A stretch of DNA of 64,000 nt from Acestrorhynchus altus (taxonomy: Eukaryota; Chordata; Actinopteri; Characiformes; Acestrorhynchidae), in contig CM067511.1 in NCBI GenBank assembly GCA_034509495.1, positions 30,605,974 through 30,669,973 of the forward strand. Reading direction: 5' to 3'. Numbering within the stretch: position 1 is the stretch's first letter; the number at the start of each line of letters is the position of its first letter. The translations under genes were made by a program, and so were the position numbers. This document shows, piece by piece, positions 37,680 to 52,700 of this stretch. The notes below the pieces were generated by a model. The model searched no databases, was not told where the DNA came from, and worked only from the letters and a program-made list of their open reading frames with translations.

Positions 37680-39947
37680 AATGTGCTCTGTGTAGTCTTT
37701 TGAAGGTTGAGATTCAGGTTCACTGATTCACTTGTTTATATGGGCCCTTCAGAACACTCTTGTGTGTTCATTGATTTTAGAACGTAATCCTCACATGAGA
37801 GTATTAATTTGAATATCAGTCTTATTTTGCTTCATGAGACAAATTTTACCACATAATACTATGGGGAGCCAAAAAGGCTCAGTCTCAGGACTTTAATTCT
37901 GAAATTTGAACATTGTGTGAGTAAAGAAAGAGAGCAAACAGCCCCATTCTTCTTACCATAATCTGGATCAGTGATGTCATCAGCCCCGCCCCCTCTCTCT
38001 GATCAGTCAGAGTCTGTACGCAGGTTGAGCATCAGCCCCGCCCCCTCTCTCTGATCAGTCAGAGTCTGTACGCAGGTTCAGCATCAGCCCCGCCCCCTCT
38101 CTCTGATCAGTCAGAGTCTGTATGCAGGTTGAGCTTCGGCCCCGCCCCCTCTCTCTGATCAGTCAGAGTCTGTATGCAGGTTTTATGTTGTATGAGTTAA
38201 ACGTGGGACTCAGAAACTGAGTCTGTGTTTGAGCCAAGAGGCTAAACAATGTCAAGTGAACTCACACGTCGTTATAAAGTCAAAATTTATCCCATTATAC
38301 GTGTGATTTCTAAACTTTGGTTTTACTCCTCGGCTGTGGAAGCACAAGAAGAGAAAGGATGCATCAGCTTATGGAAATACCTATTCAGGTGTCAAATGAC
38401 CGCAATGCACGACTGTGATGGAGTCACTCACGTTGACAGCAGGTCATCTTCAGTGACGAGTCACGCTTTCGTCTTGAAGATGTCCCGTGTATCCGAGCGC
38501 GGTCAGTGGCAACATCAGCAGTAGTAGTCACACGTCACAATCCAGAAGACCTTGCTATAATTTAGTTTTTTTGCGAATGAATGAATGAATGAATATCATT
38601 TGGAGTGAAAACCGATCTGTCCTCTTTTTCCTCGACGACTTTTTTGCGTGAGAAAATCTTGCCCCGTGCATTTTTAGCCACAGATGCGTAGATGTGCTTT
38701 TGGATCAGGCAGGAACAGAACACAACAAAGATAGTAGTCGTATCACTAGGAAGTCGTGGCACTAGGAAGGATGCTATAAATAAAAAAAGAACACATTTAT
38801 TCCTTTTTTAAAGGGAGTGTAATGTATTTATTATGACTGCACTCTGTTACCGATGAAGAGGGCTGAGAATATGAAATCCGGAATATGGAATGCATTTCTA
38901 CCCAGTAACAGGCATGACTTTGCTGTCTTCTTTCCCCACAGGATGACATTCTGACAGTGATCCGGCGTGTGGACCAGAACTGGGCTGAGGGAATGCTGGG
39001 AGATAAGATCGGCATCTTCCCCATATCATATGTAGAGGTGAGATGTTTTAATGCAGTCTGTTAAATATGTTGGAGGGAGTTTGTGTGCAGACAGTAGATA
39101 CGCATGACTCACTTTGATGTACTCATTGAGAAGCAGGTCCTCAGACGTTCCGAACCATATCTCCATCATCTGCTTCAGTCAGCGGCCCTGGCGAACACAG
39201 CCCAATTAGTCAGCCCGATTTCTTTTTTGAAAGCTCCGTGAAGCTCTGGAAGCGTTTGAATCAGAGAACACTAGTCTCCGTGAGACGAGATGTGCGTCAG
39301 CCTTTTAAATCTTCGACATCACTTTGTTAACGGGTGACGCACGGTCCCAGGCGTGGCTTTGAATGGAGCAGCTGGGGAGGCTTTTGTCTGCGTTGAGACA
39401 CGACCATTAGCTTTCACGCACAACTTCAGCACTGTCCATATGCAGCCCTTGGGCACTGCTTAGATCATTAGTTACCACAAATGTATGGTCAGTAGTAAAC
39501 GATGCTGTCACACTTAAGGGGATGGGGTGTGGTGGACTGTGCTCTAGGACAGGGATCAACAACCCAAATTTTAAGAGCTTGTCCTGTTTCAGCTGAAATC
39601 AAACCCCCGGTGGAGCCACAGAAGATGTACTTCAGACCAGAGCATTAGAACACAGCAGAGTTAGCAAACACTACTAACAGCATGAGCTTGGTCGGTGAAT
39701 CACTCTGCTGTGTTTTTCAACAAATAAAATGTTGGAATTTCAACTTTGTCAGCATTTTGTACTTTTATTGTACTTTAAATTACATGTTATTACAGAAAAT
39801 TTAAATACAGAAAATGGTACCGTTAGTTACAGATACAGAATTCCAGGTTTTGGTACTGATGCTGTATTGGTTCAAATGTGAACAGTACCCAACCCTACTC
39901 CATACTCATGGTCTCTTTGTCTCTGTTTCGCATTCATCATTCTCACG

Positions 39948-40016
<69 letters not shown>

Positions 40017-43000
40017 TGAACGCCTTCATTAATCTTTGTTCGTGATGTGCTTTTCACAACACCTTTCTCATCCCAGCTTCTCTAACCTGGGCCTGAAAAT
40101 AATCATCAAAACACTCCAAAATAGCTGCCGTCACACTTGCGCACCCTGGAGCAAGGCTTCAATAGCACGTATTCTGTCGTACATGAGCGTACACACAGAC
40201 ACGCAAAGAGAGGGAGAGAAATGGAGGTAGAGAAAGATGGTGGCTTAAGGGCTTGCGAATAATATTCTCACCCTTGCAGGCGTTTTCCATAAACCAGTGC
40301 TTTTGAGCTCGTAGTTTCAGACTCTGGTGACATCAGAAGGACACATGCTTTGAGCCATTTAAACGAGAGAGAGTGAGGAGAAAAATAGCTCTTTATTTTG
40401 GGCTGCCTCCGTTTGCTCCGAGCACGTGCCGTCCCCGCTGTCCTCCATGTGCGTATCGTTACACACTTGTGCTTCCCGCAGCCTGAATGGACAGAGTCTG
40501 TGTATGAACACTGCTCGTATAAGCAACATCGTGACCACACCTCTTCACACAGGCTTATGCAAACGTTGGGCACCCTCGGCCAGGTTCAACATTCTGTTTA
40601 TTTTTTGGTTAAGAAGTAGTAAATAGTCTCTGTAGCTGCTCAAACATCAAATAGAATATTTTATCTATATGCTATAAAGGCGATGGCACCAGTTCGCCGT
40701 TTGTGTTGGTGAAATTGTGCCCATTTTAACCCAGCTGTGCAGTGTGCCGTCATACAAACCCATGTTATAAAGTGAGCACACATGCCCGTAGCAGTGGTCG
40801 GTGGCTCCTTTGTGGAGCCCAGGGAGCTGTTTGGGGGTTGGTTGCTTTGCTTGCAGATCTGGGACTCAAACCAGTGACCCTTCCAGTCACAAGGCTGCTT
40901 CCCTTCCCTCTAAGCCACGGCTGCCACTGCCGTTATATGAGTAACACCAAATATATCAGTAACATCCCAAAGAATATTTAATCTGCGGTGGTCCTGTGGG
41001 GTCCTGTGGGGTCCTGACCACTGAAGAACAAGGTGAAACAAGGCTAACAAGGTATGCAGAGAAACAAATGTGCAGCAGTCTAATTACGGAACTGCAAAGT
41101 TCGCCTGTGTGGTCAGTGAAGCTGGTAAAAATGACCAGGGAGTGTAGAAACAAGGTGGCCATGATGTTGTGGTTGATTGTAAACCAGTGAAACAAGTCAG
41201 TTTCTGACAGTCATTGTGCTGTGATGTGATCTCTCGATTAACAACATGTGCTAAGTGTGATAAGAGGGGACCTTTCTCATATGTTACCCGAACGGGTTTA
41301 ATAATGTAAATGTTTTAAATGGGTGCTTTTAATGTTGATGTGCCCTTTAGTATCATTAGCTGTTACTTGTGTCTACGTACTCGTCTTTAATTCTAACTGG
41401 GCACCAACTGAAGAGGGCAGCCGAGAATGAAAACATGAACTTCAAAAGAAAAATGAAACATATTTTAAAATCCCTGCAGGCAAATTAGGAGGTTTTCTGT
41501 GCAGCACAACTCCGACAACACGATCGCTTGGCAGCACAAATGATGGCGAAATGTGGGATTGAGGATTTGTAACCATTCCCAATCCAGTGGGAAAACACCA
41601 CTAAACTCCCAGTGCTGTCAGGACTCGAACAATGCGGTGAAACCTTAGACAACTATGCCAGTCGAAAGGCTCATCTACATGCCCTTTTTAACGATGCATG
41701 CAGTTAAGAAGTGTTTTGGAAACACTGAAGATGCGATGCGCTCACAAAGGCTTTTTTGTGACAGAATTGATATAAGATGATATAATGATAACATTGTCAT
41801 GTTGCCCACCCCTCTATTTAACATTCAGTACAAGCGGCAAGGGATCCTTTCAACAGTGAGACAAAAACAGCCACCGTAAAACTGATCATTTTACCTGCAC
41901 AAAGACGTTCTGTCAGTAAGATGGATGGAGGAATTCAGTTGAAAGTGAGGACGTGTAAGATGAGAAGTAAACAAAGTGTAATCTGAAATTAAAGCACCGC
42001 TCTACTCATTTTCAGCCGCTTCTGCGATGAATTTACTCTGAACTAGCTGTTTGTCTTTTCTGTGGACAGATTTTTCTATTTATCTGTATTCAGAAAAAAA
42101 TTTCAACAGTCCGTGTGTTGATTTATGTCAGCCAGGACTAAATTTCGCCCATCTGACCTCACAAAGGGGCCAAAGAACCAATCAGGTTCTGTTTACGCCA
42201 CCTGATTTTCTTTAAGTTCTAAAAGCTAATTAGTCCTTCACAGCAGCTCCTGGATTAACCATCCCGTGTTCGCCGGTCTTACCAGGCTCACACTTCCTCA
42301 TTTAAGTCATTCAAAACTACATGCTTGAGTGAAAGATCCATGTTAACATTAGTCGAAGCTCCGTGTGCTGATGAACACTCTGAGTTAACTGAAGCTGTGT
42401 GTGTACACTCCCGTGTCATTCCCTCGTTATTCTCTAAAACAGCATAAAATGTTTTGAACATTTCCACAAACACAGCTGCACCAACGAGGCTGGAGTTATT
42501 CTCCAGCTTAGCTCTTGGAATTAGCCATTCCACCTTAAATGGTGCAGAGCTTGCAGGAGGCACAGTGGGACTGTTTTAAGGTGGAATTTCTGCTTCGTGC
42601 TGTGAGATGAACACACGGCAATACTTTTGTGTTTCTGTAAAAGTGTCTGTTATTTTATATCAGTCGGATCCAGCGAACACAGGAATCGAAGTCATGAAAG
42701 GTCACTTTATTAAATCATGCAAACGTCTGTAATAATAAAAAACACCACTGGATTCATGATCTCGTCTGTGCAGAAAGCAGCATTTTTCTGCCAATCATTC
42801 TGGGATTTGACGCCTTCACAGCTCTGAGAAGCTGTAGCTCCTGAGTATTTTACTACGATTAAGCTGCATTAATATATGATTATATATGGAATGGAACTCT
42901 GGGAAATGCCATTTCTGTTGCTTTTCCAGGTGACGGCTTTAAGGCTTAATTATAAAATAACAATTACGTCATTGAATGGGTTATTTTAGTGGATTACTTG

Positions 43001-43448
43001 TATTACTGTCTTGTACACTGTATGTCCAGATGTTTGTGGACACCCCTTCTAACACCCTTTCAGCACCCATTACTGACACAGATGTGCAAATATACACACG
43101 GCTGGTCTAGTGAATGTAGAGAAGTATTGCCAATAGAATAAGATTAACCTGAACCTATTGACACAATGCCTAATGCCAGGAATTGCAAGTGCAAGCACAC
43201 ATCATCCAATCGTCTACTCTCACTACTTCTCAGTAATGCTGTAATATCTAGTAGAAAGCTTTCCCTCCAACAAAAGCAGGATAAACTCTTTTAACAAACA
43301 ATGAACGAGCAGGCGTCCCAGTACTTTTGTCCATATCTATAAGCCTGACCCAGTTTAAGTCAAGTGAGTTTGTATCTGTACTGGAACCTGCTGGTGAACT
43401 CCTTGTGTGTGCTTTTTGATCGGCTACTTTCAACGAGTGGGTGTTAAA

Positions 43449-43506
<58 letters not shown>

Positions 43507-44491
43507 AGGGGGTGGTTAAAAGGTTCTATCATTAGCTAAAGCTTTTATACTCCCTATTCCTTTGATTTCTGTTTCACATGAAAGTGGCTGTCACCTACAG
43601 TTTCATCTCGCCTTCCAGTTCACGTCCTGTAAACCAGCCTGTAGCTCTCCCTACCCCTCACACGCTCTCTTGCTTTCTTTTAATCTCTCACTCTCTCCTT
43701 TTTTTTTTTCTATCTCTCTCCTCTCCTCTCGCTTGCGTTCAAGTTCACGTCCTGTAAACCAGCCTGCAGCGTCTCTCCTGCTCTCTTGCCTTCTCTTGAT
43801 CTCCCTCTCCTCTCTCCTCTCTCCTCTCTCCTCTCTCATGCCGCTTTCTTCCTCCAAATTTTTTCGCAAATGTTAGGCGCAGTTTTGAAATTTCAGCAGA
43901 AATGTCTCCACTGCAGTTCGGCGAAGAAACTTTACATGATGTAGGCGACCATCGAAACAAACGGGTTGGAGAGACGAGCTTTTGTCTGAATCAGTCGTTT
44001 GTGATTTTTATTTGCAAAGCAGTGACCACCTTCTGAGGGTTACAATCTCCACGTCACCCCAACAGTGTCCACCATACGTCTGGAAGCGGAAAACAGCCCT
44101 GCAGTAGATCGTTGGGATGCAGAGTCCAAAGCTCTTTAAACGAGCTTTGGACTGGGTTTCAGACTGCTGAATGCAACCTTTGAAAAGCTCTGTCCATAAG
44201 GCCAACTGCTTCTCCAGTCACTGGTCACTGGTGCCAGCTGATCAGTCACCATTGCTTTAAACAAGCTGGACGCTTGTGTGGAGTAGAGAAACCTCTGGTG
44301 TGAGTGTAACAGGGGTTGGTCGTGATGATCACGCTGTGTTTTGAGCAAAAACCAATGACACAGTGTAATATTACCGGACAAAACACCGCAGGGGCTCGGA
44401 CTTAATTACTCACTCTTATATAAAAACATATTTTATAACATAATTTTTGCCATTTTCTAACTTTTCTGCTGTGGATTCTCAAAATGTTCAT

Positions 44492-44542
<51 letters not shown>

Positions 44543-47500
44543 ACCTTTTAATCTCCCTCATTATTTTTTACCTTCATATCTTTTACATTATTTATATCTT
44601 TCCTTTCTCGCCTTCCGGTTCTCGTTCCGTAAACCAGTCTGTAGTGCCCTCTCTCTCTCTCTTTCTCTCTGGCTCTCTCTCTCTTTCTCTCTCTCTCGCT
44701 CTCTCTCGCTCTCTCTCTCTCGTTCTCTCTCTCCTCTCTGGGTTTCATCACCCTCTTACCCACATTCTTCCTCCCTCTCAGCACTAAGCTCTCTCTGTTG
44801 TTCAGCATTGTTGCTTATGAGTGACAGTAACGTGGGCCCGGTTCTCTCCAGCTTTCTTTCCTCCCACTCCCGAGCTTCCTCTCCCGCTCTTGATCCCGTC
44901 ATTCTTTCATCCTCCTTCTTGGTGTTTTGAGGAAGGCTGTGTAGATGGGAACAGTTGTATGTATCACTCTATCTCTTTCCACAGTTAAACAGGAGTAGTC
45001 TAGACACACCCAGGCTGAAGCGCAGTGACGTAAAGAGGCCTTTGGTCCTTTGGTTGCAGTCGTTGCTGCCCAAGTCGGAACATCTGTTTATTTGCTGGGA
45101 AATTGCTTTTTCAAATTGGTTTTTATAGATGAAGCAAAACTTTTTTTTTTACTGATGAATGTGTTCTCCTTGCATTATTACATTTTGTATGAGAGTCTGG
45201 GACCGTTCAGTGTGACAAATTTGCAGAAGCACTGGAAATCAGGCAAATACCTTTTCACACCATGGGATACAATAAATAACATTTGATTTGTGTTGGTTTT
45301 CTCAGTGCCGAGTTTCTTTTTTTCTTGTTTTCGTGGAGTAATAATGTCCCTCTTCAGCTTATAGGTGAATGCGGAATCAACTCTGCGAAAGTGCAAAACC
45401 GTTAAACAGATTCTCTCCTGGTTTTACTGAGATGTTCATCTGAATGTAAAATGAATTTTATGAGATTAAGGTTTTTTTCCAACTCTGTATTTATTTGGTT
45501 TCTTCTAGTGTCGCACTGCAGTTTAGTGACTCACTAAAGAGCATTCCAGCACCCTGTGCTCCTCACCTGCATGGACCGTGTCTCCATGTACTTGACATTA
45601 GTTTGTAGGGCGCAGCAAGTTGCCTTTCCTGGTGCTGTGCTGAATTCTGCTTCCCTGCCGTATTCCAGCTCCCATCGGGTGCATGCATTTCGTACAGTGG
45701 AGCGAGTGAGGTGGTTTTCCCTGGGATACCTTTCTTTCTCTTATTAATAAACTATAAATCTGTATAAATCAGGGTTGCTCTACAGTTAAGAGTCGATACA
45801 GGATTTCATCCACACTGAGACCACCTCTTTAGATCAGACCAAATTTTGGTCCTTTGGACCAGACCGTGGATCGCGGCACTTCTTACACCTGCAGTTTTGA
45901 TTCTGACCAAACCAGATAGGTGTGAAAACACCCTTAAGGTATTTTGTAGATTAGTGCCAGCAGCGTTTGTATTTAACCCATCCATGGCAAGGAACACACT
46001 CACATTAGTGATTAGGACAGTGAGAACACACACCCAGAGTGTGCCTTGCTGAAGGGCACTTCTCTAACCTTTAGGCCGTGGCTGCCCTGCATTAAAATGT
46101 TGGTTATTGTCGGTGATGGATGTGACTCCCTGCATTAACACTCTTAACGGAGTCGTGTAATTGTGCTATAGAGATGGGAGTGACTGCCACCTCCTCCGTA
46201 TAATCGTGAGTAATTCATGGCTTGACCGCTGATAAAGTTTTAGAGGATGACAACCAATTGTGTCACCCATTAGTGATTAAATTTTAATTTGATAATAACT
46301 ACGCTACACTCCACGCCGACTGAACCAGCCTGTACGCACCCTCGCGATAGTGTGTTGCCGTTTTGGGCACTGCCGTATCACATGCGCTCTTTTTTCCTTT
46401 GCCAGCGTCCGCAGTGGGTATGAATATTTGCCACGGACTTCAACAACCCGAGGTATCTGTGCCATGTACCTCATCACCATCCCAGTACTAATCCAGCTAA
46501 ACACTCCTTTTCCAGAGCATATGAGTGAATATTTAACCACTTCTCAATTCGCAGCAATTCACACACGTCAGTTGACCGATACGGTCAACTCTCATCGTTG
46601 ACTACAGGACAGTAAGATTGTCTCGTGCAGCTGTTTAATGTATGTTGTCGAAGGAGCAGGTATTGATATGATCCTGATAACATGAAAGCAAATCATGAAA
46701 AATCAATTACAATAATCTCTGTTTTATTCCTTTCCTCCCCCAGTTCAATACAGCAGCGCGGCAGCTCATTGAGCTGGACAAGGTGCCAGACGGTGGCGCC
46801 GACTCTGGTGAGGGGCCGTCCTTCTCTGCTTCAGGACCCCAGGCCAATGGCCTGCAGAAGGCTGCAGGTGAGAAGAAGAACAGCAAAAAGCGCCACTCCT
46901 TTACCTCTCTGACCATGTCCCACAAGCCGTGCCTGGCCCCGCCCCCGCAGAGGCACTCCATGGAGATCAGTGGCCCCGTGCTGATCAGCTCCTCCAATCC
47001 CACTGCGGCAGCTCGTATCGGGGAGCTCAGCGGAGGATTGTCCTCCAGTGCCCCATCCCAGGTGAGATTTTCTTTTATGGTACCCTTTAAAATGATTGAA
47101 TGACAAAATTTGACGTTAAAATGTCAGTGTGGTCATTCACAAAGGGCAATAGCAGCTTGAGGAACCGTGAGGGAATGTTGTCGTGAAAAGCTCTCCAAGT
47201 TCTTCACACAGGAAAAAAGCCAGGAAGGAGTGGAGTGACTGTAGTCGATAAACATTGAGTGATGGAGAGTGAATGAAAAGGAGGCAGTGCATACACTATG
47301 TCAAAGGTCCTGTTTCCTCTCTATCTCTGCTGTGCTTAACTAGGCCGGAATCTGTTCTAGGCCTCCGTTCTGTTTGCCTGCAATTAACCCCCCCCCTTCA
47401 ACATGCCTCTCACTCCCTCATTCCACACAGTCCAGACAGCTGACTGAGAGTGTGTGAGGGAAATCAGGGATGCGTAACATCCTCTCAGCCCTCTTCCCAG

Positions 47501-48199
47501 AGGTTACCACACCAGCCACAGAATGACGGCCATTTGCAGCTGTTCAGCAGTCTGCCTGGCGATGTGGACATCAAGGAGCAAACTCGCCGTGTCCGTAGAA
47601 TCACTGCGTGTGATATCCTGTGATGTTTCTAGAGGAAACTTCTGGACGGCTGCCTCTTCTCCTTTTTCTCACTACTGATATGAACAGATGGAACAGGTCA
47701 CCTCCCCCGAAATGAAGAAGGGAGTTTGAGTTTCTGAATGAACTGAGGTCTGACGGTGGTTTTGTTGGAGGAGTAAAGGTCACCAACGCCTTAACTTCAA
47801 TGAAGACTGCTTTAACTCTTCATTAGAAATATGAATACATTAAGTCCCGTATATATCACTCTGCACCCATCATTTGAGGGGGGGCAAATTATCGCTGGTT
47901 TGCACCGTGGATCGAGTGCAGTTTCAGACATTCCTCTTCAGCGCACATTTCTGTTACTCTCCTTGGACAAACACTCAAACAAACACTCGAGCTTGAACAA
48001 CAGCAGTTTCTGTAGTTTGGCATTTCATCCTGAAACGCATGAAAACAAGAACCCATTTACCAAGAAGCCATACGGGGGACAATTTGAAACAGTCACATGA
48101 CAAACTGAAGCAATGGGACAACCCCACACACCGTGCTGGGAGTGGACAGCTTTTATACTCACAGTGGACTGAACTGAAGTCCAGACCACCGCTTTCAGG

Positions 48200-48293
<94 letters not shown>

Positions 48294-48543
48294 ACACATA
48301 TGGACGAGACTACAGGGAGCTCAGGCCGCACTTCACAAGTTCTGTCTATTTCATTTTGTAAGAAGCTGCATGTGCTTTCATCTATAATTAGACCTTTTTT
48401 GGTTGTCGATTTGTTTCTTTTGTTTTTTCCTTTCAGTCCCCAAATGCTGTTTCTGTTTGTCTTCTCATGATGCCCCAGTAAATATTCTGATGTGCATGAA
48501 TCTCTGAGCATGACTCGCTAGCTTGAGGCCTTTTGCTCTGCTC

Positions 48544-48589
<46 letters not shown>

Positions 48590-49640
48590 TTTTATCCCTC
48601 TCCTTTTCATTTTTTCTCTTTTGCTCCCCCCTTCGATATCTCACATCCTGCACCCCCTCCACTTCCCCACCCTCTCTCTACACTCCTCCATGTATTTTTT
48701 TCCTCCTTTACTGACAGCCTACTCATTCCCAAGAGCTCCACTGTAATTAATTCAATTTTAGCAGAGCTCCTGCTTTATGTCGTCTGACAGACGGCTGTCG
48801 TCTGCCGGCTGGTGCCCGCCGCGAAGCTCCTGAAATCAAGCCTGAAGCACATGCAGCGCAGCGCAGCATGACTGGCGCACACTTTGCACAATGACGCACC
48901 TCTCTTTTTGTTGCCTTATAAAGTAGCCGTAAAGTAGTAGGTGCTTACCGTCACGCAACCCCCCCCACACACCCCCCCTCCCGGTCATATAAAAGGGGTA
49001 TAATCAGGTCATTTTAGCATTCCTGTCTGGTTGTTTCAGTGATAATTATGAACCACACACTCACAACACCGCAATACAACAAAAGCCAAGCCTGTTCATG
49101 CCTGCAACATAGCCCACGTGATCGGCTCGCTAAGTTCAAGTTGCAGAATTACATCATGTAGCTCATTAAATATGGCACCAAATAGCCAAAGCTTCCCTTC
49201 AGTGCCGTCAGCGAGTAGCCCGAGTTTGTCCTTGGTCTTTCCTGTCCCCTGTAGCACAAGTGAACGTCTTGCAAGTTGTTTCATGGATGGAGTGAAGGAG
49301 CAAGATAAAAGGATGGAAGTAGAACGTTGAGGAAAATCTGGAAGGAGAGATAAGGGAAGCGAAGGGGCTGGATCCAGGAGAAGCAGAGAAATGTGCTGAT
49401 GGAAAGGGAGAGGGAGAGAGCGACTTGGAATACAAGTTTCATTTTACTGATAGTATTTTGTGGTCTTGTCACATCATTTTATTATTTTCTGAAAATTGCT
49501 TTCTGGTTGGATTGTTTTCAGGCCTCAATTTTTGTTGACATCACCGTGTGGGAGAAAATGAGGGAAATATAAAATTAGAACACTGGCGATTAATTTGTTA
49601 ATCAGTTAGGACGGACAAAAACGAACCAAGAATATTGAAA

Positions 49641-49726
<86 letters not shown>

Positions 49727-52700
49727 ACTCATCAAAACAATAAATGACCAACAAATCCTTCTGAACAGCCACAAAGATGAAATGATGGTTTGCTCAATAA
49801 TTGATAACACTTCATAGAGAGTGTCCTCCACTCTCTCCGGGTGTCCTCCACTCTCCCCTACTGGACTACATCAGTGTTGCTCCGATTCCAGCTTTACCTG
49901 CTTAAGATATTAACATGTCCATAAACATTTGGGGTCAACCTTCCCAAGCATGCATAATAAACACACTCAAAACAGGTCACATCTCTCTCACCCACTTGTT
50001 CCTGGTTCACACCTTAGTGAACATATACACACTTGAATAAATGTGTGTGTGTACACACCACCATAGGCTACTCTGAGCTAGTGTTTGCAGCAGCTTTAGC
50101 ACAGCATGGTCCTGCTCATGCCTCACTCATTAGACATGAGTTCGGCAGTGCCAGCACGGCTGGACACTCGGGTGATCACAGGTTACACTGTTGGAGGACC
50201 TTATGCAATTGTTAGGCCTAGAAATAAAAGCTTTAAGTCAGACCTTTAGATGAAAGCAGTGTTGACATTATACACTGGAGCGACTAAGACGACTTCTAAA
50301 GGCTGTGAGTTGCAGTGGAGCAGCACAGGAAATCTGATGTGTTTAGGCAACACTTTCTTCTTGGTTTACTGGGGTAAAATGGGGTGGACAAAGTGGTGAT
50401 TCAGCTGTTCATGTTCTCAGATGAACTGGGTTGATTGGGGTTGACTCACTTTTACAAACTCTGCTTCATTTGGTGCTAATTTGTCTCCAGTTGGACCTTT
50501 AAACGCATAAAATGGTGCTTCATCCTTTAGAATTTCCTGTGTTTCTGCCTAAATTTGAGCTTTTTGAGATTGCGTTGTGGATATGAAGAACGAAAATGTG
50601 ACATCTGGTCATTTATTAATTGGGAAATGATCCATTTCATATCCGTGAGGACAAAAGTATCTAACCTAACCCCTCTAAACTAACATTTCCGGTAACTGTT
50701 GATCAGTCCTGCTCTAATTTGAGTCCATTCCTCCGTACAAACCAGCTTCAGCTCTGTTATGTTGGTGGGTTTCCTCCCTTGAACTGCTGCTTCAGGTCCT
50801 TCCATGACATTTCTACTGGATTAAGGTCAGGACTTTGAACTTCCTGGCCCAGAGGAAGGCCACCTCTGAGTTTCACAGATGGGATAAGGTCAAGCCCTCT
50901 TGGGAAGGGTAATAATGGACTTGGAATTTCCATTTGTACACAGTCTGACTGTGGATTGGTGGATTTCATTCTCTTAAGAGATGGTTTAGTAACCTTTTCC
51001 AATCTGATAAGCATCAACTCTTCTTCTGAGCTCCTCAGAAACCTCCTTTGTTCGAGCCCTGATACACATGCACAAATGTGTTGAGATCAGACATTGATAG
51101 ATCTGTGTGCTTTAAATCAAACAGGGTCCCCACTCTCACCTGCTCGTCTCCCATCGATCTAATTTCACCGTCAAATGAACTGCTGATACTAAGGTTCACA
51201 TACTTTTGCCCACACAGATGCGTAATATTGGATCATTTTCCTCAATAAATGAATGAGCAAGTGGAATATGTTTCTAATATGTTTGATTTGCTTCTCCTTA
51301 TCTACTTTTAGGACTTGCATTCAAATCTGACTGTTTTAGCTCAAATTTATTCAGAGAAATAGAAAAATTAAAGAAAAGGCAACCAAATGTGATTTTTATG
51401 CACCTGCGTTAATATAATTTATCTGAAGAGCCCCAAACCTCTGCCAACCAGTCAGCGTTTGTGAAACTCTGGTAGGATTCTGCGGTGCTTGATTACCGTG
51501 GGTTAATTTTAGGAACGAAGAGGATGAATCAAAAGGATGAAGACATACATGATCGATGCGCCCGTCTGGCCGCCCTGCAATCTGCAGAATCACTCCCGAA
51601 ATGAGAGAACAGGAAATTGAATAAAACTGAAAAGGAATGGTGGATGTTATCGTTCCTGCAGAATTAACTCTACTCTTGTCCCCAGTGGTGGCTATTTTGG
51701 GCTCTCATGTGAATGCGCATTACACTTTACTGTACACCGAGAGTGAGACTCGGCGTGAAGCCTCGGCGTCTCTGCATTGGAACAACTTCTTGCATCTGTA
51801 ATGTTTCCTTTAGGCTTCTTTGACTTTGGTTTGCCTTGGAAACTCCTCTCCTCCTCCTCCTCCCCCTCCTCTTGCTGCAGTGAAACTCTGATGACGGTCT
51901 CAAAGTTTTATTAGGCTATAAATAAGACCCATCATTAATATCTGTAATTGCTGTTTCTGCTTGACTCTAAATGAGTCAGAGCGACGCAGGCCTAATGATA
52001 ATGTCTGGAAGCATCTGTGTGCGGAAGTGAAGATTTCATTTCTTGCTCGGGCTGCACTAATGTGGTTTGCCTCACATGAGCCCACCTTTACGTCGCTTCC
52101 CGTAGGCAGACGATAATTAGCTCTACTAGGCCTCTCAAGCTGCTCCTGTGGGCCAAGCGTTAGAACGTCATGTGGCTTTATCGCCGCATAAAATGTGTTC
52201 TCATTGGTTGTGACATTTTCAGGTCACCTCTGTTGGTCACGTCAAGTTGCTGAGGTGGATTGTTCTTATTCATAGAGGGGGAAAAAATTGTGTGTGTGTG
52301 TGTGTGTTGAATTTGTACACATAGCCGGACTAATATGCTGGCAAAAATGAGTGAGGACAGACATGTCTCTTTAGATTGGGTTTTGTTTTTCTTATCAGGT
52401 CAAGGCTTGTTCTTTTTTCATATTCTCAGATTTCCACTTTTGTACGAGTGCTTGTGTAACACAACTGGCTTTTCAGGAACACTACACATATTGTCTAAAA
52501 GGGTTTTAACCCACTTTAATCCATGACGTTTGTGTGGCTTTATTTACAAAAAGTTTTTCAACTTTCCTCTAACCCTTGTTTTTGTTCTTGTGCCTTTAAT
52601 GCTGATAACATGTGTGTGTTTGTTAGTCATGCTTGAGAGTTTGATTTCACAGTCCTAAAAGTAGATAAAGAGAACCAAAGCAAACAAATGAGAAAAAATA

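Larger units (their letters stand above)
39038..46743 (+). other. sh3rf1 intron between coding exons 3 and 4 (7.7 kb)
   Basis: GT-AG, phase 0. Contains the MITE and SINE fragments, microsatellites and pyrimidine-rich duplicates listed below. The part 41190-43010 is mostly unique sequence with a MITE end near 41790 (gttgcccacccctc). Confidence 0.9.

Noticed and set aside
38430..38500. Reading VIFSDESRFRL like a Tc1 catalytic motif
   Set aside because: Only about ten residues match and flanks show no further transposase sequence; too short to call.
43562..44930. Ser/Leu-rich open frames on both strands
   Set aside because: They come from (CT)n and CT-rich duplicated blocks.
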